NCBI GenBank assembly: GCA_018661145.1
Contig: JABJIU010000091.1
Coordinates: forward strand, 1-11,132
From: Pseudomonadota bacterium
Lineage (GTDB): Bacteria; Pseudomonadota; Gammaproteobacteria; Arenicellales; UBA868
DNA length: 11,132 nucleotides
Direction of reading: 5' to 3'
Under the pieces are notes generated by a model. The model was not told the origin of the DNA and made no database searches. It worked only from the letters and a program-made list of their open reading frames with translations. A program made the translations under genes and the position numbers. Shown piece by piece: positions 1 to 6,379 of this stretch. Within the stretch, counting starts at the first letter, position 1. The number at the start of each line of letters is the position of its first letter.

Positions 1-695
1 ATAACGTGGTTATCTCCCGAATTCAGAAAGAACTGATGCATGAGACTCGGATTCTTCTGGAGCAGGCCATACTCTGGCTACTGCGTTACCGGCCGCGACC
101 TATCGATATTGCCTCTGCCGTCAGTGAGTTCCGTGATGCTATCGATCAACTGCGGCGTGGTTTCCCCCGGGTCCTTGCCGCATCTAACCGCCTGGTTCAG
201 AAACGCCGGGTGCGCCGTTACCTAAATGCTGAGGTCCCGCCAGCCATCGCCAACCATGTAGCTGAACTTGCCGGTCTGGCGAGAGCCCTGGATATTGTTG
301 ACGTCGCGGGCAAAGGCCCCTTCGGGATTGCCCAAGTAGCTACTGTCTACTTTGATATCGGTGACCGGCTGGCGCTGCACTGGCTTTCGGATCGGATCCG
401 TGACCTGCCAGCTGATAACCACTGGCACGCCCTTGCCCGCACAACTTTGCGGTCAGACCTGCATCTGACGCAACGCATGATCAGTGCGATCATCCTAGAT
501 ACCCAGACCGGGCGCGGCAAGTCTGCTGTACGCCAGTGGGTACATCAGCACCATGGAGATGCCGAGCGGCTGGCTCAGATGATTGATGATCTGCAAAAAT
601 CAAACAGTCCAGATTTCGCCATGCTGTCCGTAGTTGTCAGTGAGGCTGCGCAACTCAGCTCACTTCGGGAATCCGGCCACCCCGAACCCGAATAA
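1..695 (+). CDS. NAD-specific glutamate dehydrogenase (large type), C-terminal fragment
   Basis: The reading frame is open to the left edge of the window, so this is the 3' end of a longer gene, about 230 codons. The protein matches my recollection of the extreme C-terminus of the roughly 1600-residue bacterial NAD-dependent glutamate dehydrogenase, which oxidatively deaminates glutamate to 2-oxoglutarate in the cytoplasm. Features seen are an opening IQKELMHETRILLEQAILWLLR helix region, a central ALDIVDVA followed by VATVYFDIGDRLALHWL, then LPADNHWHALARTTLRSDL, and a closing DFAMLSVVVSEAAQL. These correspond to the helical C-terminal domain of that family, not to the catalytic core, so no active-site residue is visible here. 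The apparent GTG at position 6 is an internal codon. The gene is followed by a roughly 100-base gap and then proS on the same strand. The family call is from remembered motifs, and I am fairly sure of it. Confidence 0.85.
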   Translation, partial: NVVISRIQKELMHETRILLEQAILWLLRYRPRPIDIASAVSEFRDAIDQLRRGFPRVLAASNRLVQKRRVRRYLNAEVPPAIANHVAELAGLARALDIVDVAGKGPFGIAQVATVYFDIGDRLALHWLSDRIRDLPADNHWHALARTTLRSDLHLTQRMISAIILDTQTGRGKSAVRQWVHQHHGDAERLAQMIDDLQKSNSPDFAMLSVVVSEAAQLSSLRESGHPEPE

Positions 696-722
696 TCTTT
701 GCCGTTATAGGATTACCCTGAA

Positions 723-758
723 CCGTTAACGGCCCCTCCCGTCTTTACCGGAAAAGAC
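723..758. promoter_or_regulatory. Two adjacent palindromes between the gdh end and proS
   Basis: A perfect 10-base palindrome CCGTTAACGG (723-732) is followed by GTCTTTaCCGGaAAAGAC (741-758), which is palindromic apart from one central mismatched pair. The second could fold as a hairpin or act as a two-fold operator. Neither is followed by a T-run, so an intrinsic terminator is unlikely. I see no convincing -35/-10 pair in the 102-base gap and no strong Shine-Dalgarno sequence before proS. A regulatory role is only a possibility. Confidence 0.25.
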
Positions 759-797
759 ATACACTTCGTTATCAACGACTATCAACCGACATCGCCT

Positions 798-2525
798 ATG
801 CGTACCTCCCAATTTTTTCTTGCCACTTTGAAAGAAGTTCCTGCTGATGCGGAAATTGTCAGTCACCAACTGATGTTGCGGGCTGGCCTGATCCGCCAGG
901 TTGCGGCTGGTGTCTACAACTGGCTGCCGCTCGGGCATCGGGTGCTCTCTAAAGTCAGCCAAGTCGTGCGTGAGGAAATGAATCGTGCCGGTGCACAGGA
1001 GGTATTGCTCCCAGCGGTCCAGCCGGCAGAACTCTGGCAACAATCCGGTCGCTGGGATGATTACGGACCAGAACTACTTCGCTTTGCGGATCGCCATGAG
1101 CGCGACTTTTGTTTCGGGCCAACACACGAGGAAGTCATCACGACGCTGGCCCGGGCGGAAATTCGGAGTTACCGGCAACTGCCCGTGAACCTGTATCAGA
1201 TCCAGACCAAGTTCCGGGACGAGATCCGGCCGCGTTTTGGAGTGATGCGATCGCGCGAGTTCATCATGAAAGATGCCTACTCGTTTGATCGCGATAGTGA
1301 AGGCATGTCGCAAAGTTACCAGACAATGTACGACGCCTATGTGCGTATCTTCGAACGGCTGGGTCTGCAGGCGCAGGCCGTGGAGGCTGACAGTGGAACT
1401 ATCGGAGGCAATTTCTCCCATGAATTCCACGTCTTGGCAGAATCTGGCGAAGATGCTATTGCGTTCTGCTCAACCTGCAACTATGCGGCCAATGTGGAAA
1501 AAGTAGATTTAACGCCGGCATCTCCTTCTCGCCCCGACGCGACCGAGACGATGTCAGAGATTGCCACCCCTAATGTTCACACCATAGCGGACCTGTGCAA
1601 TTGTTTGAACATCGCCTCCTCGCAGACTCTCAAAACGCTGATTGTCCAGGGCAGCGAGGATACGCCCATCGCCTTGGTCCTGCGGGGCGATCACAGCCTT
1701 AACAAGGTCAAAGCCGAGATGCTGGCTGAAGTGGCCAACCCACTGCGCATGGCAAGTGCCAAAGAGGTTGAGGAAGCTACCGGAGTAGCACCGGGCTCCG
1801 TTGGGCCAGTAGGACTGAATATACCCGTCATCGTCGATCATGGCGCAGCAGGCGTGGCAGATTTCGTCTGTGGAGCCAACCGTGAGGGCTTTCATCTTAA
1901 GAGTGTCAACTGGGGTCGGGATCTCGCTGAACCAAGAACACATGACCTGCGGCAGGCCGTCGAGGGGGATCCTTGCCCAACCGACCCCTCGCAGCCTATC
2001 CAGGTTCGTCGAGGGATTGAAGTCGGTCATGTTTTTCAGCTCGGAACCAAATACAGCGAGGCACTCGATGGGAACTTTCTTGATGCCGAAGGCCGCAGCC
2101 AGCCTTTCCATATGGGATGCTATGGCATCGGCATCACTCGCATCGTAGCCGCCGCCATCGAGCAGAGTCACGATGACAACGGCATTATCTGGCCGGCGCC
2201 ACTGGCGCCTTTTGATGTCTGCATCGTGCCGATCGGCCTCAAGAAGTCACAGCAGGTTGCTGATGCTGTTGAGGCACTCTATGCGGATCTGACTGACGCG
2301 GGATTTTCGGTGCTGCTCGATGACCGGAATGAGCGACCGGGCGTGATGTTTTCGGAAATGGACCTGATCGGTATCCCGCACCGCATTGTGATCGGCGAAC
2401 GCGGCCTCAGCAAGGGTATCGTCGAATACCGCGACCGGGCCAGCGGGGAGTCTGCCGATTACCCGCTCGACGCCTTTGTAACCACCCTGAAGACCATTAG
2501 CTCTCTGGCGCCCAACACCACCTGA
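798..2525 (+). CDS. proS: Prolyl-tRNA synthetase (bacterial type with editing insertion)
   Basis: This is a cytoplasmic class II aminoacyl-tRNA synthetase that charges tRNA-Pro with proline using ATP. The 575-residue length is close to the roughly 572 of E. coli ProRS. The N-terminus MRTSQFFLATLKEVPADAE is typical of the family. Catalytic core motifs are visible: GPTHEEV at about 107-113, motif 2 in TKFRDEIRPRFGVMRSREF (about 137-155) followed by IMKDAYSFD, and motif 3 in GCYGIGITRIVAAAIEQ (about 440-456). Residues from about 224 to 407 form the INS editing domain, which hydrolyses mischarged Ala-tRNA-Pro. Its LKTL segment places a lysine at residue 279, the same number as the editing lysine of E. 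coli. The C-terminal part from about 470 is the anticodon-binding domain, with GFSVLLDDRNERPGVMFSEMD near 502. The gene lies downstream of gdh and convergent with the adaptor gene. The ATG at 798 starts exactly where family members start. Confidence 0.98.
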   Translation: MRTSQFFLATLKEVPADAEIVSHQLMLRAGLIRQVAAGVYNWLPLGHRVLSKVSQVVREEMNRAGAQEVLLPAVQPAELWQQSGRWDDYGPELLRFADRHERDFCFGPTHEEVITTLARAEIRSYRQLPVNLYQIQTKFRDEIRPRFGVMRSREFIMKDAYSFDRDSEGMSQSYQTMYDAYVRIFERLGLQAQAVEADSGTIGGNFSHEFHVLAESGEDAIAFCSTCNYAANVEKVDLTPASPSRPDATETMSEIATPNVHTIADLCNCLNIASSQTLKTLIVQGSEDTPIALVLRGDHSLNKVKAEMLAEVANPLRMASAKEVEEATGVAPGSVGPVGLNIPVIVDHGAAGVADFVCGANREGFHLKSVNWGRDLAEPRTHDLRQAVEGDPCPTDPSQPIQVRRGIEVGHVFQLGTKYSEALDGNFLDAEGRSQPFHMGCYGIGITRIVAAAIEQSHDDNGIIWPAPLAPFDVCIVPIGLKKSQQVADAVEALYADLTDAGFSVLLDDRNERPGVMFSEMDLIGIPHRIVIGERGLSKGIVEYRDRASGESADYPLDAFVTTLKTISSLAPNTT

Positions 2526-2535
2526 GACCTTGTTC

Positions 2536-2553
2536 AAGTCTTTTAAAACACTT
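2536..2553. terminator. AT-rich palindrome at the convergent proS / adaptor ends
   Basis: The sequence AAGTcTTTTAAAAcACTT is palindromic except for one mismatched pair. It spans the 17-base gap between the convergent proS and adaptor stop codons and includes the adaptor stop. It has no loop and no GC-rich stem, so it would be a poor intrinsic terminator. I record it because it is the only symmetric element at this convergent junction. Confidence 0.2.
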
Positions 2554-3310
2554 TTACAATACAGGGAGTTCCCGGCCGGATAAGGTCTTCGCTTTCGAAC
2601 TGCACTTTGAGGAGGTAACGTCGTTCCCCGTCTGCCCCTGTAATCGGTTCCAGACCGATATAGCTGCGCATCACATCAAAGACCCGCTCTCCCATATGTA
2701 CCTGTATGGCGCGATCTGCTGACAGTTTTTCTACAGCAGTAACATCAATTCGCGCCTTTGCGAGATATCGACCCCTTTCGACCAGGACCATCAGGGCCGG
2801 CGTATCCGCTTCATGGTTTACGAACTGACCGGGCATGAAGTCTGAATCCACCACCCACCCATCGAAGGGCGCCGTTAAGGTTGCAAGTTCCAGAAGGTGT
2901 TGCATCCTCTGATGCTCCAGTTCCGCGTCGTTGAGCGCAAATTCCGTTCGCGACAGTTCCAGTTCTGCCTGCTCCAGTTGCACCGCAGAGAGCGACCCTT
3001 CGTCATAAAGCGTCTGCTCACGCTCAACGACCGCAAGCTGTCTTTCCATTTCGGCCTCGCTGATCGCTGCAGTGTTTGAGGCCTTGCGCAATGAAATCTC
3101 CAGAAGTACGGTGTCGAGCTTAGCCAGCACCGAGCCCGATGGCACCGCCTCTCCGGGTTGTGCCTCAACCGCCTTTACCTGGCCTGACATTCCGAAGCCA
3201 ATCGTCACGCGGCGGTTCCAGTCCACTGTGGCATCGAAGGTCTCGCCATAGAGAGTCCCCGAGCCGGCTGAAGCCAGTACCATCAGAATGATGCGTGAAA
3301 GAGTTTTCAT
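2543..3310 (-). CDS. Small periplasmic adaptor (membrane fusion protein, HlyD/RND adaptor-like)
   Basis: This is a probable secreted or envelope adaptor that would link an inner-membrane exporter to a TolC-type channel. Residues 1-22 look like a signal peptide: a KTLSR charged start, a hydrophobic stretch, then a likely cleavage near LYG-ET. A first lipoyl/biotinyl-like half follows at 36-67 (MSGQVKAVEAQPGEAVPSGS, then LAKLD). A Glu/Gln/Leu-rich stretch at about 70-142 is compatible with the alpha-helical hairpin. The second lipoyl half is at about 143-165 (LTAPFDGWV, then PGQFV), and a beta-rich C-terminus begins near 172. At 255 residues it is short for the family, with a short hairpin and a reduced C-terminal domain. 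The ATG is five bases after the stop of the channel gene, and a GGAGG lies 13 bases upstream inside that gene, so the two are probably co-translated. Substrate and pump partner are unknown; no transporter gene is nearby. Confidence 0.85.
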   Translation of the reverse strand: MKTLSRIILMVLASAGSGTLYGETFDATVDWNRRVTIGFGMSGQVKAVEAQPGEAVPSGSVLAKLDTVLLEISLRKASNTAAISEAEMERQLAVVEREQTLYDEGSLSAVQLEQAELELSRTEFALNDAELEHQRMQHLLELATLTAPFDGWVVDSDFMPGQFVNHEADTPALMVLVERGRYLAKARIDVTAVEKLSADRAIQVHMGERVFDVMRSYIGLEPITGADGERRYLLKVQFESEDLIRPGTPCIVKVF

Positions 3311-3315
3311 AGGAT

Positions 3316-4641
3316 CTACTTTTCCTCCAACAGGGCTATTGGCCGGGCGAGCAATGCATCCATCTGAGCCCAGAGTAGAGCCTGCTCAAAATCCACCCGG
3401 GTGACTTCCAGAAGCGCTTCTGCGGCCGCGGCCTGGGCATCGCCCAGATCGGAACGCATCTCCATCTCATACATTGCCCGACTTCGATCCTGGTAATAGC
3501 CGCGATATGTCTCATCAGCCTCTGCCGCCACGGCAGCCGCCCGATTCACCAGGAGATTGCTGATGAGAGTCATGACATCCTCACGAACTAAATATTCTGC
3601 GGCAAGCAGTTCAGCCTGTTCTTGTACCAATGCATTTTCTGCGAGCGCCACTTCAGAATCGCGCGTTCGGGTCCCGTTGAAAAGGGGCATCATGAACTTG
3701 AGATTCAACCGATAGCGATCACGGCTAGAAAAGGAACTGTCGTGATATTCCCTCGCCTCGAAGTCGGCACTCAAAACGGGCGAGTTCAGTTTTTCCGCCA
3801 CCTCAACCTTCGCCTGTGCTGAGGCGACACTGGCACGATGCGTATTGAGAATGGAAGAGTTCACTATTACCTGCTCGACAACATCGTTGTACTCCGGAAT
3901 CTCCCGTACCTGGTACGCTGACAGATCAGGCATCAGCAGTTCGCTGGAAAGTTCCCCTGGTCGGCCCAGCCTCAGTGCCAGCGCGTGACGTCGCTGCCGG
4001 CGTTCCAGATCGGCGCGATGACGTGCAACATATACCTTTCGGTAAGCCGCCTCCTGTTCAGCTACCTCAAGGTCTGAATACTGTTCGAAGCGGTCACGCC
4101 TTTCTGCCATTCGTGTGTAACGAAAATAATCTATCGCCAGCCGTTCATTAAGCGCCTGGTAGGCATGGTCTGCAAGAATTACAGCAAAGAAACTGCGCAT
4201 GATGTTCAGCATATGTCGATCACGCCGGGTGACAAAATGTGCCTCGTTTGCAGCGACATCTGATCTGGCGGCCTCTTTCCTGCTCTCGGTTCGACCGAAA
4301 TCAGTCAGGCGTTTTTTGACCACCAGCCCGTAACGGCTGTCGTCGTTAAAGTTCACATCATCCGACGCAGCACGGCTCGAAAGTCTTGGCTGTAACTCGA
4401 CGAAAGCATCAAACCCATAACTGGAATCCACCTTTCCGAGGTTAATCTTGGCGGCGTTCACCCCAGATTCGGCCATCATGATCTCGGGATGTGCCGTTGC
4501 CCCCAGACGCAATGCGTCGGTCAGTCTCAGCGGCTCGGGTAAAGGCGGCTTTGCACTATCGCTTTGGCTGGATACCGACAAGGGCCACAACAGAGCAGCG
4601 ATGCCGATGGACCGAAGCAGTTTCCGGTCAGCGAGTTTCAT
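3316..4641 (-). CDS. TolC-family outer membrane efflux protein
   Basis: This is a predicted outer membrane channel subunit, which in this family trimerises into a beta-barrel plus long periplasmic alpha-helical tunnel. The 441-residue protein opens with a charged start and hydrophobic segment, cleavable near SVSSQS (about 23-28). The two-fold OEP repeat is visible. The first half, from about residue 40, has LRLTDALRLGATAHPEIMMA, then the strand segment VVKKRLTDFGRTES, where L-x-D-F/x-G is the conserved turn. The second half, from about 255, has VASAQAKVEVAEKLNSPVLS, then LKFMMPLFNGTRTRDSEVAL, matching the family P-L-F-x-G pattern. Both halves have long Ala/Glu/Arg-rich helical stretches. It is followed at five bases by the adaptor gene and preceded at 42 bases by the thioredoxin-like gene. 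I see no good Shine-Dalgarno before the ATG at 4641, but no better start exists. Substrate cannot be deduced. Confidence 0.9.
   Translation of the reverse strand: MKLADRKLLRSIGIAALLWPLSVSSQSDSAKPPLPEPLRLTDALRLGATAHPEIMMAESGVNAAKINLGKVDSSYGFDAFVELQPRLSSRAASDDVNFNDDSRYGLVVKKRLTDFGRTESRKEAARSDVAANEAHFVTRRDRHMLNIMRSFFAVILADHAYQALNERLAIDYFRYTRMAERRDRFEQYSDLEVAEQEAAYRKVYVARHRADLERRQRRHALALRLGRPGELSSELLMPDLSAYQVREIPEYNDVVEQVIVNSSILNTHRASVASAQAKVEVAEKLNSPVLSADFEAREYHDSSFSSRDRYRLNLKFMMPLFNGTRTRDSEVALAENALVQEQAELLAAEYLVREDVMTLISNLLVNRAAAVAAEADETYRGYYQDRSRAMYEMEMRSDLGDAQAAAAEALLEVTRVDFEQALLWAQMDALLARPIALLEEK
3324..3328 (-). promoter_or_regulatory. Shine-Dalgarno GGAGG for the adaptor gene inside the TolC-family gene
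   Basis: On the minus strand GGAGG lies in the last codons of the channel gene, 13 bases before the adaptor ATG. The match is perfect but the spacing is longer than usual. Its position suggests that translation of the adaptor is coupled to that of the channel. Confidence 0.45.
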
Positions 4642-4683
4642 GGTTTGGAGGCAGTTGTGCGGCGCACAGAGATGATGTCCCGA

Positions 4684-5229
4684 TCAGGACGATGCCGCCT
4701 TGCGCTTACGCTTATAACTTGAAAAACGCTCATGCTTGAAATGGGCATTCACCACGTACTCGCCAAGCCAGAGAAACTCCTGCGAATCACGAGTGGTGCC
4801 GGTATAGCGGACCAGCAACTGACCCTCGGTATCGAAGAACAGGAACACGGGAGTGGCCCGCACGCGATTATGGGTCAGTGCAAATTCCGTCTCCGAGACC
4901 TCTATCCCGTCAAAACCGGTAACCACCGCGTCGCCATCCGTGTTCAGTCCAATCAGCCGGAAATGCTGCCGAAAATAATCCTGAACTTCCGCCTGATTGA
5001 GCACAGTGTCCTTCATCCGCTCACACCACGGGCAGTCGTCGGTCTCAAACATCACCAGAACGCCAGTCTTGCCTTCATCCTGCGCAATTTCCGCTTCCTC
5101 GCTGAGATCGTTAAAACTATCCTGAAAAAAGTATTCCGAGGGATTTCGAGTCTCGCTGACGCCTAACAAGGGAGTCAGCATCAGCAGCAGACCCATCAAA
5201 GTAATCGATATTGTGTGCGAGATTTTCAT
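4684..5229 (-). CDS. Periplasmic thioredoxin-like protein (CPWC)
   Basis: This is a predicted exported thiol-disulfide protein. With the ATG at 5229 it has 181 residues. Residues 1-24 are a signal peptide (MKISH, a long hydrophobic run rich in Leu and Met, then SETR). The thioredoxin fold is shown by GVLVMFETDDCPWCERM, with the redox pair C66-P-W-C69, and by the cis-proline loop ATPVFLFFD with Pro127. The CPWC motif and length resemble SoxW/thioredoxin-7-like periplasmic proteins more than cytoplasmic thioredoxin (CGPC). The tail is very basic (YKRKRKAAS). A TTG at 5247 could extend it by six residues, but ATG 5229 starts a cleaner signal peptide and has AGGA nine bases upstream. The gene is first in a same-strand cluster with the TolC-family and adaptor genes, suggesting an operon. 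Whether it acts as reductant or oxidant, and on what, cannot be seen. Confidence 0.87.
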   Translation of the reverse strand: MKISHTISITLMGLLLMLTPLLGVSETRNPSEYFFQDSFNDLSEEAEIAQDEGKTGVLVMFETDDCPWCERMKDTVLNQAEVQDYFRQHFRLIGLNTDGDAVVTGFDGIEVSETEFALTHNRVRATPVFLFFDTEGQLLVRYTGTTRDSQEFLWLGEYVVNAHFKHERFSSYKRKRKAASS

Positions 5230-5316
5230 CAGCAGGTGTCCTGACAAATAGATAAATAGAATCTACTTCTGGAATCTTAAAATACATTCATCATGGAGAA
5301 AACCTCTAAGACTCTG

Positions 5317-5352
5317 GGATCCGTGATCCACTGAGCGCCACACACATGGCGC
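5317..5352 (-). terminator. Two short hairpins downstream of the YihY-family gene
   Basis: A perfect 6-bp stem GCGCCA/TGGCGC with a six-base loop (5335-5352) and a 5-bp stem GGATC/GATCC with a three-base loop (5317-5329) lie 24 to 60 bases beyond the YihY stop, before the thioredoxin-like gene. Neither carries a T-run, so they are weak candidates for a terminator or for an mRNA-processing or stabilising structure. Confidence 0.25.
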
Positions 5353-5376
5353 CCTACCCCGAGACCGACTTCTGCC

Positions 5377-6279
5377 CTACCGGTTGTGCCGCTCAACGGG
5401 AGATTTCTTGATCACCGGTGCAACCCGGGGCAGAGATTCAGCGGCTTTGGGAGCAGCACCCATCTCCGCGGCGATGCAGGCCCCAAACAGCGTCACCAAC
5501 CATGAAAGGTAGATCCAGAGCAAAAATACCGGGATGCTCCACATCGCACCATAAATAATCTGATAGGTGTCGAAATTTTCGATAAAGATCACAAAACCAA
5601 ACTTCGTCATCTCAAAGAGCGCAATCGCCACCATGGCCCCGCCCAACGCAGACTTAGGCCTTACCGTACCGCTCGGCACAATCAGGTACATCAGAAAGAA
5701 TCCCAACCCCTGCAAGAACATTGGGAGTACCTGTAGCACTACCGTATCCAAACCCGGTGTCGCAGGAATCCACCTGCTTAACACCGTCGAACCCAGATAG
5801 GTCGTGAGTGCGAGGCTGGTAACCATTAGTACGGGACCTAAGGTCAGCATCGCCCAGTACAACAACAGACGTTGGGATAGTGTGCGGCCCTTCTGGATAT
5901 TCCAGATATCGTTGAAAGCATCTTCAATGGTTGAGAGCAACAACAGTGCTGTCACCAGCAACGCGGCGAGACCCAGTCCGGTCAGCGTGCCTGCCTGCCC
6001 AGCAAATTCCTGCAGGTAGGTTTTGACCGCATCCCCTGTAGCAGGAACCAGATTGCTGTAAAGAAAGGTCTCTATCTCGTCTCGCCATTCGAAGAAGAAA
6101 GGAAACATCGACAGGATCGCAAAAACAACAGTCAGCAGAGGCACCAAAGCAAGGACAGTGGTAAATGCCAGGGCCGATGCAACACCTGGCAGGCGAGACC
6201 TTTTTACCCGGGTTGCGATGCGCTTTATCATCTGCTGGTTCGCTGATGTCGACGTGCTCGAAGTGTTCATGGTCCCCAT
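5377..6279 (-). CDS. YihY/BrkB-family inner membrane protein
   Basis: This is a polytopic inner membrane protein of the YihY/BrkB family, often mislabelled 'ribonuclease BN'; its molecular function is not well established. The 300 residues contain about six hydrophobic segments: roughly 34-62, 98-120, 137-162, 179-203, 211-234 and 241-272. Family-typical stretches are ASALAFTTVLALVPLLTVVF at the first segment, FNDIWNIQKGR near 122-132, and GAMWSIPVFLLWIYLSWLVT leading into GACIAAEM near 244-273. Both ends are hydrophilic, with a Ser/Thr-rich start and a basic tail (KKSPVERHNR). The ATG at 6279 is used; the ATG at 6270 is an alternative, with GGGGA only three bases before it, so the start is uncertain by three codons. 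The gene is isolated from the LysM gene by a strong terminator and so needs its own promoter, which I could not identify. A gene of this family also lies in this neighbourhood in Pseudomonas, as I recall. Confidence 0.9.
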   Translation of the reverse strand: MGTMNTSSTSTSANQQMIKRIATRVKRSRLPGVASALAFTTVLALVPLLTVVFAILSMFPFFFEWRDEIETFLYSNLVPATGDAVKTYLQEFAGQAGTLTGLGLAALLVTALLLLSTIEDAFNDIWNIQKGRTLSQRLLLYWAMLTLGPVLMVTSLALTTYLGSTVLSRWIPATPGLDTVVLQVLPMFLQGLGFFLMYLIVPSGTVRPKSALGGAMVAIALFEMTKFGFVIFIENFDTYQIIYGAMWSIPVFLLWIYLSWLVTLFGACIAAEMGAAPKAAESLPRVAPVIKKSPVERHNR

Positions 6280-6330
6280 ACCCAGTGCAACTGGAAATGT
6301 GTTCCCCCTATCATGACGTCAGAACTTGAC

Positions 6331-6363
6331 AAAAAAAAGGCCCCGCATTGCGGGGCCTTTTTT
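6331..6363 (-). terminator. Strong bidirectional intrinsic terminator
   Basis: A perfect 8-bp GC stem GGCCCCGC/GCGGGGCC (6339-6346 and 6350-6357) with a three-base loop is flanked by eight A (6331-6338) and six T (6358-6363). Read on the minus strand it ends in eight U and lies 17 bases past the LysM gene stop, so it should terminate that transcript and insulate the downstream YihY-family gene. It also has the right form on the plus strand, though no plus-strand gene runs into it. Confidence 0.95.
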
Positions 6364-6379
6364 AGAGTCTGTCGCGCGA

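Noticed and set aside
1554..2171. 205-codon open frame on the minus strand inside proS
   Set aside because: It is antisense to a complete, well-conserved proS and has no recognisable domain; the frame is a by-product of codon composition.
4732..5166. 144-codon plus-strand frame over the thioredoxin-like gene
   Set aside because: It is antisense to a gene with signal peptide, CPWC and cis-Pro; no domain of its own.
5230..5300. Promoter for the thioredoxin-channel-adaptor cluster
   Set aside because: The region is AT-rich, but the best minus-strand pair (TTAAGA with TATTTA or ATTTAT) matches too poorly to report.
5377..6279. Ribonuclease BN
   Set aside because: The protein is a six-segment membrane protein of the YihY family; the RNase BN name was a historical misassignment.
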